From Anaerolineae bacterium (GTDB lineage Bacteria; Chloroflexota; Anaerolineae; Promineifilales; Promineifilaceae): a stretch of 47,234 bases of DNA. Under the pieces are notes generated by a model that saw only the letters and a program-made list of their open reading frames with translations, searched no databases and was not told the DNA's origin. Each line of letters opens with the position of its first letter. Positions within the stretch are counted from its first letter, which is position 1. The DNA lies in contig JAHBVI010000047.1 of NCBI GenBank assembly GCA_019637635.1, forward strand, positions 1-47,234, given 5' to 3'. The position numbers and the translations under genes were made by a program. Shown piece by piece: positions 32,945 through 40,382 of this stretch.

Positions 32945-34942
32945 ATGGCAAATATACGACGGGTTTATATGTTTGTGGTCACGGCCGTGAGCCTGAATGC
33001 GGTGGCCTGGGCGATGATTGCTCTGCTGCGTAATTTGCTGACGCCGGCGTTGAACCCCTTGCAGGGCAACATCTCTTACCGGACAGAAGTAATCGCCATG
33101 CAACTGGCGGTGATCATCATTGGCCTGCCTATTTACCTGGCGCATTGGCTGTGGGCGGAACGGCTGGCGCGCCGGGATGAGGAAGAGCATGGGGCACTGC
33201 TGCGGCGGCTGTATTTGTATGTGATGATGGCTGCCTTTATCATCCCCCTCTTTACCAATATCTTCGGTTTTGTGGCCTCGGTGTTGCGGCTGATCATGGG
33301 GGTGCAATTGACGATTCCTTCGTGGAGTATGCAGTTGCCGGACAGGGCCAATCTGGTGTACACGGCTGTGGCCCTGATTATTCTGTCTGTCCTATGGGCC
33401 TACCATCATTGGATAACAGTGGTAGACCGCAGCCAGGTGGCCGAGACTGACGAATTGGCCGTCATCCACCGGCTGTATGTATATCTGTTTGCCTTTGTCT
33501 CGTTAGTACTCTTGAGCGTGGGCAGTGGTAGCGTGCTGCGCTGGCTGCTATTCCAGATCAGTCGCAACCGTATCATCGCCAATCAAGAAACGCTGGTAAC
33601 TGCGCTGACCGGGCTGCTGGTGGGGTTGGCAGCCTGGTTCTACTTCTGGCGCAAGGCCGAGGGCATGTTTACCTTTGGCGGCGTGCGCGAACAGGCATCG
33701 GCGCTGCGCAAGTTTTACCTGTATCTGGTCATTTTTCTGGCAGCGTTGGGCACAGTATCCGCATTGACTGTCCTGTTGTCTGGGCTTTTCCGGCAGTTGT
33801 TAGGTGTGTCCACACCTGGCAGCATTTTTAACGTGCTGAGCGTGTTGGTGGTCACGGCCGTACTCTGGGCGTACCACTTTTTTGTGTTGCGGCAAGATAC
33901 GCAAGTGATCCCGGAAGTGGCGGCGCAAGCGGAAGTGCGGCGGCTGTATTGGTATCTCATTGCCGGTATTGGCCTGCTGGCGCTGCTGATTGGCGTGGGT
34001 GGCAATATCAGTGTGCTGATCCGCTCAACCGGGCTGTTTGTGGGCGACGTACTCAAGGTGATGGTGGCCTGGTTTACGGCCGTGCTCATTGCCGGCCTGG
34101 TAGTGTGGATCGTGCCCTGGCGCAATATCCAGGCGGAGGTGGCTATCTCTGGCGAAGTTGGCGAAGGGGCGCGGCATTCGCTGATACGCCGGTTGTACCT
34201 GTACTTTTACCTGCTGCTGGCCACGCTGACCTTTTTAGGAACCAGTGTCTATGCCGTGTCGCAAATCATCTACCTGCTATTGGGTGGGCGCACGGCCGTG
34301 AATCTGGCGGCAGATATGGCTCAGGCCGTGTCTTATGCCCTGCTGGCGGTCGTCGTCTGGTTGTATCATGGGCGGCTGCTGCGGCTGGACAACGCCGCCT
34401 TCAAACAGGCGGAAGCGCGGCGGGCGCAAACGGTGCATGTGGCGGTGGTGGATGATGCCGACGGCCGTTTTGCCGAACGCCTGATGCACGATTTGCATGA
34501 AGCTTTACCAACGGTGGTGCTGCATCCCATTGGCCTGACGCCCCAGGCCAAGGAAACACTGCACACGGCCGATGAACCCGTTCCGGCACAAGAGGCGCTG
34601 GCGGCGGCGCAAATCATCGTCGGCCCCTGGACAATGACCACGCCGTATGTGGTACACGGCGAGACGGACATGGAGATGCTGGCGGCGGTTTCGGCCAGCC
34701 CTGGCCACAAGCTGCTCATCCCCACGCCGGAACCGGGTTGGGATTGGGCGGGCGTGGGCAGATGGGAGATGGACACGGCCGTGCGCCAAACCATCCGCGC
34801 CGTTAAACAACTGATAGCCGGGCAGGTAGTTAAAAGCAAAAGTGGCCCCCATCTGGGCACAATCATTGGTGTCGTTGTGTTTATTTTTATCCTGATGAAT
34901 CTGCTGCCCATGCTGTTCATGCTGCCGCAGCTTTTGTTTTGA
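32945..34942 (+). CDS. Multi-repeat DUF5671-like membrane protein
   Basis: 665 residues with six tandem units. Each begins with R-R/K-L/F-Y-x-Y/F at about residues 5, 86, 175, 255, 332 and 415 (RRVYMF, RRLYLY, HRLYVY, RKFYLY, RRLYWY, RRLYLY). Each has two membrane helices ending in a conserved W-x-Y-H-x-x-x motif, as in LWAYHHW, LWAYHFF and VWLYHGR. This is the DUF5671 pattern. A soluble domain at about 500-630 (VHVAVVDDADGRFAERLMHDLHEALPTVVL) precedes a final C-terminal membrane segment. Function unknown. ATG 32945 follows GGAAGG. Confidence 0.82.
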   Translation: MANIRRVYMFVVTAVSLNAVAWAMIALLRNLLTPALNPLQGNISYRTEVIAMQLAVIIIGLPIYLAHWLWAERLARRDEEEHGALLRRLYLYVMMAAFIIPLFTNIFGFVASVLRLIMGVQLTIPSWSMQLPDRANLVYTAVALIILSVLWAYHHWITVVDRSQVAETDELAVIHRLYVYLFAFVSLVLLSVGSGSVLRWLLFQISRNRIIANQETLVTALTGLLVGLAAWFYFWRKAEGMFTFGGVREQASALRKFYLYLVIFLAALGTVSALTVLLSGLFRQLLGVSTPGSIFNVLSVLVVTAVLWAYHFFVLRQDTQVIPEVAAQAEVRRLYWYLIAGIGLLALLIGVGGNISVLIRSTGLFVGDVLKVMVAWFTAVLIAGLVVWIVPWRNIQAEVAISGEVGEGARHSLIRRLYLYFYLLLATLTFLGTSVYAVSQIIYLLLGGRTAVNLAADMAQAVSYALLAVVVWLYHGRLLRLDNAAFKQAEARRAQTVHVAVVDDADGRFAERLMHDLHEALPTVVLHPIGLTPQAKETLHTADEPVPAQEALAAAQIIVGPWTMTTPYVVHGETDMEMLAAVSASPGHKLLIPTPEPGWDWAGVGRWEMDTAVRQTIRAVKQLIAGQVVKSKSGPHLGTIIGVVVFIFILMNLLPMLFMLPQLLF

Positions 34943-34951
34943 TCGCACACC

Positions 34952-34984
34952 AGACCTGACAGGTTTCAAAAACCTGTCAGGTCT
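34952..34984. repeat. Dispersed palindrome ACCTGACAGGTTT, copy 2
   Basis: A perfect 15-nt inverted repeat (AGACCTGACAGGTTT and its complement) with a 3-nt loop, 9 nt after the stop of the DUF5671-like gene. It is a plausible hairpin terminator but lacks a U-tract. It is the same element as 4940-4970 and 41322-41354. Confidence 0.9.
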
Positions 34985-35000
34985 ATGCTTGGCAATCCCC

Positions 35001-35153
35001 CATCAATTCTCAATTTACCGAGTGCCGGCGATTAAAATCGTGCCTACAGAGAGCAAAGCCCACCTTCGTGGGCTAAGGGTCAGTCGGCGAAGGCCGACTT
35101 TACTTTTTGTTGGTGCAGATTTATCTGCCGGAGCCAGCCAAATTGAGAATTGC
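35001..35153 (-). mobile_element. MITE-like inverted-repeat element, copy 2 (153 bp, opposite orientation)
   Basis: The 13-bp terminal inverted repeats are perfect: CAATTCTCAATTT (35004-35016) and AAATTGAGAATTG (35140-35152). Read on the minus strand, its interior matches copy 1 in order and nearly in sequence, including the four small palindromes. It is flanked by an exact 11-bp direct repeat, TGGCAATCCCC at 34990-35000 and 35154-35164. This differs in sequence but equals in length the repeat flanking copy 1, as expected for target-site duplications. No transposase lies in the window, so mobilisation would be in trans. Confidence 0.87.
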
Positions 35154-35243
35154 TGGCAATCCCCAGGAGAAGTGGCACAATCATAGAAATTCTGAGAACA
35201 TAAACACATTACCTGAATCACACGCACAACCCGGAGGATGACG

Positions 35244-35987
35244 ATGCGCCTGGAATCATTAAACTGCCCTAACTGTCATGCCCCATTGGATTATTCACCT
35301 GGTCAGACGCTTTGCATCTGCCTCTACTGTAACTCCACCATTCGCATCCACCACGATGCCCCGCAGCCCGAAGCCACTACCGAAAAGGAAGTGAGTGCGG
35401 CCGACATGGCCGAAATCAAGGAGCTTGTGTTGGCGGGGCAAATGGCGACGGCCGTGCATCGCTACCAACAAATTGCCAAATGCAGCCAGAGTGAAGCGCA
35501 GACGGCCGTGACCAACCTGAGCAACCAGATTTCTTTCACCACATTGCGCCAGCAGCAGCTTTCGCGGGGTGGATTTATCTTTTTTGTGTTGGTGTTGATA
35601 GGGTTAGTCTGGGCGGTGTTTGCCGGTTTGACGGGGTCGGCGCATCCTGTTCTGGCGATTGCCGTTGCCGGTTTTGCGCTGCTGTATATTGCCCTGTTTG
35701 GCAAAGGGTTTCTGGTCAGTCTGCGTTACCTGCGGGCGGCAAAAGGGGTGGCGTCTGTGCAGCACTTGACGCGCATCAGCACCAGCCATTCGGGGAACCG
35801 CAGTTTTCACCTGTTCCGCATCATCGTCGAAGTGCAGCCGGAGGCGGGCAGCCCTTTCCTGGCAGAGATGATGCTGCCGGTACGTGACCGCAGCCTGGAC
35901 AAACTGCACCAGGGTACCCGGTTTGGCGTCAAATACCTGCCCGGTGATGAAGATAGCATCATTTTCAACAAATTGCTTGAACCGTAA
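35244..35987 (+). CDS. Zinc-ribbon membrane protein
   Basis: 247 residues. An N-terminal zinc ribbon (LNCPNCHAPLDYSPGQTLCICLYCNSTIRI, two CxxC pairs) and a short helical region (about 55-95) are followed by two membrane segments (FIFFVLVLIGLVWAVFAGL; VLAIAVAGFALLYIALFGKGFLVSL) and a C-terminal beta-rich domain (RSFHLFRIIVEVQPEAGSPFLAEMMLPVRDRSLDKLHQGTRFGVKYLPGDEDSIIF). This end domain resembles DUF3592/SHOCT-associated beta folds, but I cannot name it. I chose ATG 35244 because GGAGG lies 6 nt upstream; ATG 35238 overlaps the GGAGG. Confidence 0.78.
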   Translation: MRLESLNCPNCHAPLDYSPGQTLCICLYCNSTIRIHHDAPQPEATTEKEVSAADMAEIKELVLAGQMATAVHRYQQIAKCSQSEAQTAVTNLSNQISFTTLRQQQLSRGGFIFFVLVLIGLVWAVFAGLTGSAHPVLAIAVAGFALLYIALFGKGFLVSLRYLRAAKGVASVQHLTRISTSHSGNRSFHLFRIIVEVQPEAGSPFLAEMMLPVRDRSLDKLHQGTRFGVKYLPGDEDSIIFNKLLEP

Positions 35988-36002
35988 CTGGAGTCGGCAC
36001 AA

Positions 36003-36230
36003 CTACAACTCCATAAACTCTTCAACGCTTAGCCCAACCTCCCGAATGATCGCCCGCACGGTTCCTTTGCGGATTTTCTTGCCACCATGCCTGGGTATGG
36101 GAATGACACGGCCGTCCTCATCTCGCACCCACAACTCATGTGAACCTTTGCCCTGACGATAAAAACGGAAGCCCAGTTGGCACAAACGCTGCGTCACTTC
36201 CTGGTAACTCAACTCCCTTAACGTGGTCAT
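36003..36230 (-). CDS. hicA: HicA-family mRNA interferase toxin
   Basis: 75 residues with the HicA double-stranded-RNA-binding-like fold. It has LGFRFYRQGKGSHELWVRDEDGRVIPIPRHGGKKIRKGTVRAIIREVGLSVEEF, including the catalytic G-S-H and the P-R-H-x-G-K-x-I/L-x-x-G-T motif. Its start overlaps the hicB stop by ATGA (36227-36230), giving antitoxin-first order. HicA cleaves mRNA and is neutralised by HicB. Confidence 0.95.
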   Translation of the reverse strand: MTTLRELSYQEVTQRLCQLGFRFYRQGKGSHELWVRDEDGRVIPIPRHGGKKIRKGTVRAIIREVGLSVEEFMEL

Positions 36231-36484
36231 GCCGCCACGCCGATGGGGAAAGATACGGCAACTTTACTATTGGGAACTAATTCAAACTCTGCGATGCCCA
36301 CCGTTTCTCCCCGGTCAGCACGGTACGCTGAAATCATTTTCACCACGTCAATACAGTTGAAAATCGCTTCCTCTACTGTGTCCCCTTCAGCAAATGCACC
36401 TTGAATATCAGGACAGGAAGCCAAAAAACCATCCTCATTCGCTTCAATGATCAGTGATAATAACGAAACTTTTGAACTCATCAT
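36227..36484 (-). CDS. hicB: HicB-family antitoxin
   Basis: 85 residues with the HicB partial RNase-H-like domain: LIIEANEDGFLASCPDIQGAFAEGDTVEEAIFNCIDVVKMIS is the typical E-x-D-G-x-x-x-x-x-P-x-x-x-G-x-x-x-x-G-x-T-x-x-E-A pattern. There is no C-terminal helix-turn-helix; the protein ends after a beta segment. GAGG just upstream supports ATG 36484 or 36481. It is the first gene of the hicBA pair. Confidence 0.94.
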   Translation of the reverse strand: MMSSKVSLLSLIIEANEDGFLASCPDIQGAFAEGDTVEEAIFNCIDVVKMISAYRADRGETVGIAEFELVPNSKVAVSFPIGVAA

Positions 36485-36565
36485 TTTTCCCTCGGAAGAC
36501 AAACCTTGTGTGTCAGTCAACAGACAGATGATACTGTAAAGGATGCGATTTATCCAAAGCCTGTG

Positions 36566-37390
36566 TCAGGAAATGGTGACCAAAAAAGCCAGTTCGGTGG
36601 CAAATTCAAAGCGGGTGATGTGCCAGCTACGGCCCGAAGCCGCTGCGGCTCCGTCGTTTACCAGCCCCCAAAACTGCGCTTCATAATTTTCCACCATGCC
36701 TTTGCCGCGCCCGCCCAGGCTGTGCGCCGGGTAGGAGATGAGCAGATGGCGCGCCTGGATGCTGCCCAGCAATCGGGCGGCTGCCCCTTTTTCCGCCTGT
36801 TCCAGACAGGGCAGCGTCTTGAGGATGAGGGCCAGGTCGGCCGGTTCGGCCGGCGGCTGGCTGAGGATGTCCTGGTGGTGGATACGGCCGTTTACCCCCA
36901 CCAGCCCAAAGTATGCCTGCAAAAAGACCAGCATGTCGCCGTAAATATCATAAGCGTGGTAGACCACATCGGCTGCCAACGGCATCCAGGGAATGGCAAG
37001 CGGATTCAGGCCACAGGCCACATCCACCACTGAATGGATGGGCGGCAAACCGGCCAATGTGGTCGCATAGAATTCATCCAAAATGGGCAGCCGTTCACGG
37101 GTGGAAGCGTGCAGGCGCATCAGGTTGCGGCAGGTCTGGCGGCGGGTTTCCTCGTTGGCGGCGTTTTGCAGTCTGGTGAGTGCTTTGGGATAATCTACGG
37201 CCGTGTCCCAATACGCCCCACCCACCTGATGTAGCTTATTCTTTGTCCCCTTCACCGCCTCCTTCAAACTGCCCCGTTTCGCCAACTCCGCCGTGCCAAT
37301 GCGCCGGATGAGGTCAGGGGCAATAGTGCGGTACTTGGGGGATTGGGTCACGGCCGTGACCAAATCCTCTAAAAGCAGATTTTGGCTCAT
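36566..37390 (-). CDS. 16S rRNA (guanine-N7)-methyltransferase of the aminoglycoside-resistance RmtB/FmrO type
   Basis: 274 residues, the normal length of Arm/Rmt enzymes. The N-terminal helical domain has SPKYRTIAPDLIRRI and LMRLHASTRERLPILDEFY. The SAM-binding motif is VVDVACGLNPLAIPW (about 118-132). Later motifs are QDILSQPPAEPADLALILKTLPCLEQAEKGAAARLL and LISYPAHSLGGRGKGM (about 216-231). I recognise the same motifs in RmtB-like enzymes that methylate G1405 at N7 and block 4,6-linked deoxystreptamine aminoglycosides. Whether this one confers resistance or does housekeeping is unknown. Its ATG overlaps the DUF4276 stop (ATGA). It carries three ACGGCCGT copies, so it looks resident. Confidence 0.88.
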   Translation of the reverse strand: MSQNLLLEDLVTAVTQSPKYRTIAPDLIRRIGTAELAKRGSLKEAVKGTKNKLHQVGGAYWDTAVDYPKALTRLQNAANEETRRQTCRNLMRLHASTRERLPILDEFYATTLAGLPPIHSVVDVACGLNPLAIPWMPLAADVVYHAYDIYGDMLVFLQAYFGLVGVNGRIHHQDILSQPPAEPADLALILKTLPCLEQAEKGAAARLLGSIQARHLLISYPAHSLGGRGKGMVENYEAQFWGLVNDGAAAASGRSWHITRFEFATELAFLVTIS

Positions 37391-38079
37391 GCCGGCAACT
37401 GGCTTCCCAATGCTTCTAACTTCCCCACCCATTCCCCAAAATGCCGACATCTCTGGCGTAATGTTTCTAGCCCTATCTTGCCTGCTACTAGCGGCCCGGC
37501 CGAGGCTTTCCGCCCCTCATATTCAGGTATTTCGCGCTCAATGCGTTTTGATGGCGCTGTCTCTTCGCCATCATCAATGAGTTCTGGGTTCTGGTTTGTT
37601 ACCAGTGAAACAAGATTTCTTATTTGCCTTTCGTGATCGAGAAATTCCCAATCTAACTTTTGCGGATCGGCCAGGATCAATGCTTCAAATTCATGCAGTT
37701 GTAAATAAGGCACAAAGCGGTAATCCGTTATGTCCTTACTAAAAGCATTCTCCAACGCCTGTACACGTTCGTAAGCATCAGAAACGTGCCGACTTTCACC
37801 ATAACCAGGGAAATTCTCAGGTAAAGCATATAAATCAATCATGGTAGTAAATCGTGCATCACGCTTCTGGTCTTGCTTAACCCATTGCTCTAAATCCTGC
37901 TTGATTTGCGCATAATTGCTGATTCCACCACGTCCCCGGCGTCCAAACTGGCGATTCGTTGTTATCATGTGAGCATCGGCCATGACGTTAAAATGTGCCA
38001 GATGTGGCCGCAAAATGGTGTTCACAAAAGTCTCTTCTGTTTGCCCCTCTACAATCAAATGCAAGCGGATAATACTCAT
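37387..38079 (-). CDS. DUF4276 protein (Toprim-like), partner of AAA ATPase
   Basis: 230 residues. It begins IIRLHLIVEGQTEETFVNTILRPHL, the DUF4276 opening with a Toprim-like acidic Glu11. TTMIDLYALPENFPGY (Asp82) and PYLQLHEFEALIL follow. DUF4276 proteins are usually next to AAA ATPases and are considered related to OLD-family Toprim nucleases. I chose ATG 38079, which overlaps the ATPase stop (ATGA); its own stop overlaps the rRNA methyltransferase start in the same way. Likely the effector nuclease of an ATPase/nuclease defence pair; activity is inferred. The gene is AT-rich and free of the octamer except at its start. Confidence 0.87.
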   Translation of the reverse strand: MSIIRLHLIVEGQTEETFVNTILRPHLAHFNVMADAHMITTNRQFGRRGRGGISNYAQIKQDLEQWVKQDQKRDARFTTMIDLYALPENFPGYGESRHVSDAYERVQALENAFSKDITDYRFVPYLQLHEFEALILADPQKLDWEFLDHERQIRNLVSLVTNQNPELIDDGEETAPSKRIEREIPEYEGRKASAGPLVAGKIGLETLRQRCRHFGEWVGKLEALGSQLPA

Positions 38080-39188
38080 GACGGCCGTCCCCCAAATACG
38101 TTCTTCTGCCATAACTCAGATAATGAATACATTTCCAACCAGGAAGCTAATTCACTTGTGGATAACCTCTGGAACGTAGAGGTCCGCTTATCGCGTTCGA
38201 CCACAACAATATCCTCCGGCTCAAAACAATCTATTAGAGTAACCGATTGTGTGGCGACTATAACCTGAACCTGCGTAGAAACACTTTTTATCATCCCTCC
38301 CAGCAAATTAATGGCATAAGGGTGCAAACCCAATTCTGGTTCGTCGAGGATCAAAACCCCGGGCAAGTCTTGTTCTGGTTGCAGCAACAGGGTTATCAGA
38401 ACCATCGCTCGTAACATACCGTCTGCCGCTTGGGAAACATCAAAGATGCGATCACTCCCTTTCTCGCGCCATCGTAACAAGATAAACCCAAATTCTGGCT
38501 CTAATTCGAAATCATCAAAGAAAGGCAGGATTAGGCGGATGGTATCCACAATGCGCCGGTAATAAGATGGGGTCTGTTCTTGGAGGCGATACAAAAATGG
38601 GGCTAAATTGGCCCCATCCTCTTTTAGCCATCGGCTGTCTTGTAGTGACCATTTTTGACGAATTCGGCTTGTTGCCGATGTGTTATGAAATTGATGAACG
38701 ATTATTTTTCGCAGCAGCCCTAAAATAACAGATGCTGTTTTATCTCCTTTATCAGCCTGTTCTTGTAATTTTGATTCCCTATGCCCGGCGCCTAACTCAG
38801 TCCATCTTGCCTTTTGTGCGAACTGTTTTCCAGAAAAGCGATATTGCTCCGTAGCAAAAATGAATGTGTCTCCGGCTGCATAGACCAGCCGAAAATCATA
38901 TTGGTTTTCACCTGCATCCGTTTGCACTGTTAAATCTACTTCAATCTCTCGCGTTCTTTCAGGGCCGTCATAGAGTAATTTGCTGCTGCCACCCGATTCA
39001 CCAACATGAACCTGCAAGTCCCCCTGACTGGTTAGTGCCCATGAGAGTAGGCGAAAAAAAGAGATAAAATTTGACTTTCCTGCCCCATTTGGCCCGACTA
39101 AAACTGTAAGAGAGCTTGGCTCAAAATCTATCAGAGACTCAATTGTTTTGAAACCTTTAATTGTTATTTTGGTCAATTTCTGATTCAT
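38076..39188 (-). CDS. AAA (AAA_21/OLD-like) ATPase of a defence-type pair
   Basis: 370 residues. Walker A LVGPNGAGKSNFISFF (about 32-40) is close to the N-terminus, as in RecF/OLD/SMC-like ATPases. A helical middle lacks a long coiled coil. SQAADGMLRAMVLITLLL is the signature-like region, followed by Walker B GVLILDEPELGLHP (about 278), then QVIVATQSVTLIDCFEPEDIVVVERD. Such ATPases sense phage triggers and control a Toprim partner, here DUF4276 immediately downstream. It starts 5 nt after the Tgt-like gene stop with AAGG about 9 nt upstream. It has no ACGGCCGT except at its stop codon (38080). Confidence 0.93.
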   Translation of the reverse strand: MNQKLTKITIKGFKTIESLIDFEPSSLTVLVGPNGAGKSNFISFFRLLSWALTSQGDLQVHVGESGGSSKLLYDGPERTREIEVDLTVQTDAGENQYDFRLVYAAGDTFIFATEQYRFSGKQFAQKARWTELGAGHRESKLQEQADKGDKTASVILGLLRKIIVHQFHNTSATSRIRQKWSLQDSRWLKEDGANLAPFLYRLQEQTPSYYRRIVDTIRLILPFFDDFELEPEFGFILLRWREKGSDRIFDVSQAADGMLRAMVLITLLLQPEQDLPGVLILDEPELGLHPYAINLLGGMIKSVSTQVQVIVATQSVTLIDCFEPEDIVVVERDKRTSTFQRLSTSELASWLEMYSLSELWQKNVFGGRPS

Positions 39189-39193
39189 AGTTG

Positions 39194-40324
39194 TTACCTT
39201 TCTTGCCTATCACCTATAGTTTCCATCAACCGGGTCATAAAGCGCAAGTTGTGCATGGTGGCCAGGCGGGGGTAAAGGCTGTCGTTGAGTTTGTGGAGGT
39301 GATGCAGGTAGCCCAGCGAATAGCGGGTACAGGTGGGGCAGTCGCAAAATTCGGAAATTGGACGGCCGTCCTTCACATGCTTCTTATCACCCAAATACAC
39401 ATACCGGAAAAAGTCACCACGGCCGTCCAGCTCTGTGGTCGTGGGGTCGGCGGTAAAGGCATACACACGGCCGTGCCGGGCATCGCGGGTGGGCATGGTG
39501 CTGTCGAACAGTTCGTAGCCCAACCGGGCGCAGGCGGCCACATTGGCCGGATGGCCAATGCCCAATCCATGCAGGGCAAAGTGGCGGGGAATCAATTCGC
39601 GCACAAACGCCACCATCTCTGCCAGCAAATTGCCCTGATTGTCCAACGGCCAGCCGCCATAGCCGTAACAATCAAAACCAATCTCCAGCAATTGTTCGGC
39701 GCACTGGCGGCGCAGTTCTTTGCTGGCCCCACCCTGCACGACGGCCATCAGGTACGGCCGTACTCCATCCCTCTCGCGCACCAGCTTTTCAAACTCCGCC
39801 TTACAGCGCCGCGCCCAGGCTACCGTGCGCCGCACCGACTTCTCCTGCTCGGCCAGCGGGTCATCCACATGCGTACAATCGTCAAAACAGATGACCATAT
39901 CCGCGCCGTAGCTCAGTTGCAACTGTATGCTCTTCTCCGGTGTCAGGTTAAACTTCCGGTCGCTACCTTCGGGTTTGAAAGTTGCGCCTCGGTCGTTGAT
40001 GCTGCCGCTTTTGGCGTTCTGCCGCAGCAGCGAGTAGACTTGGAAGCCGCCGGAGTCGGTGAAGATGGGGCCAGACCAGCCCGTCATTTTATGCAAGCCA
40101 CCGAGCGCCTGAATGGTGGACGACCCCGGTTTTTGCATCAGGTGAAAGACGTTCATTTGCACGGCCGTGACCCCGCATGCCGCCAGGTCCGCCGCATCCA
40201 CCGCCCGCACCACTCCCTGGGTGCCATCGGGCAGGAAGGCGGGGAGGGGGAGACGGCCGTGAGGCAGAGTGAGTTCGGTAATCGGTATTGCGTGATGCGT
40301 GATGCGTGATGCGTGATCAGTCAT
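39194..40324 (-). CDS. tgt: Tgt-family tRNA-guanine transglycosylase
   Basis: 376 residues. TDSGGFQVYSL and the base-binding CFDDCT motif are present. The nucleophile loop LFDSTMPTRDARHG (about 271) matches the canonical FDCVMPTRNARNG, and the C-terminal zinc site is CDCPTCTRYSLGYLHHLHK (about 325). The substrate loop is unusual: GFDCYGYGGWPLDN replaces GFDGYAIGGLAVGE, so base specificity may differ from preQ1. The start ATG falls in the last unit of a heptad tract (40276-40324) that encodes the first 16 residues. It is the first gene of the run Tgt-ATPase-DUF4276-rRNA methyltransferase. Confidence 0.9.
   Translation of the reverse strand: MTDHASRITHHAIPITELTLPHGRLPLPAFLPDGTQGVVRAVDAADLAACGVTAVQMNVFHLMQKPGSSTIQALGGLHKMTGWSGPIFTDSGGFQVYSLLRQNAKSGSINDRGATFKPEGSDRKFNLTPEKSIQLQLSYGADMVICFDDCTHVDDPLAEQEKSVRRTVAWARRCKAEFEKLVRERDGVRPYLMAVVQGGASKELRRQCAEQLLEIGFDCYGYGGWPLDNQGNLLAEMVAFVRELIPRHFALHGLGIGHPANVAACARLGYELFDSTMPTRDARHGRVYAFTADPTTTELDGRGDFFRYVYLGDKKHVKDGRPISEFCDCPTCTRYSLGYLHHLHKLNDSLYPRLATMHNLRFMTRLMETIGDRQER
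40276..40324. repeat. Heptad repeat tract 8 supplying a start codon
   Basis: Seven exact 7-base units: CGGTAAT (40276), CGGTATT (40283), GCGTGAT four times (40290-40317) and CAGTCAT (40318), whose last three bases are the complement of the ATG of the Tgt-like gene. Confidence 0.93.
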
Positions 40325-40344
40325 ATGTATCTGTTTAGTGTACT

Positions 40345-40376
40345 CTTCTTCGTGTTCTTCGCGTTTTTAGCGGTTA
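40345..40376. repeat. Short 9-bp repeat in divergent promoter
   Basis: TTCTTCGTG, TTCTTCGCG and a degenerate third unit lie between the divergent Tgt-like gene and the methyltransferase. A 9-bp CGAAGGGGG repeat also lies in the latter gene at about 40969-40990. Confidence 0.55.
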
Positions 40377-40382
40377 AACAAT

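Larger units (their letters stand above)
34943..35243. other. 301-bp gap with palindrome and element copy 2
   Basis: It holds the dispersed palindrome (34952-34984) and element copy 2 with its direct repeats (34990-35164). The remaining 80 bp carry the ribosome-binding site GGAGG (35233-35237) and presumably the promoter of the zinc-ribbon gene. Confidence 0.6.

Noticed and set aside
39191..40309. 372-residue plus-strand frame
   Set aside because: Antisense of the Tgt-like gene, whose catalytic and zinc motifs are intact.
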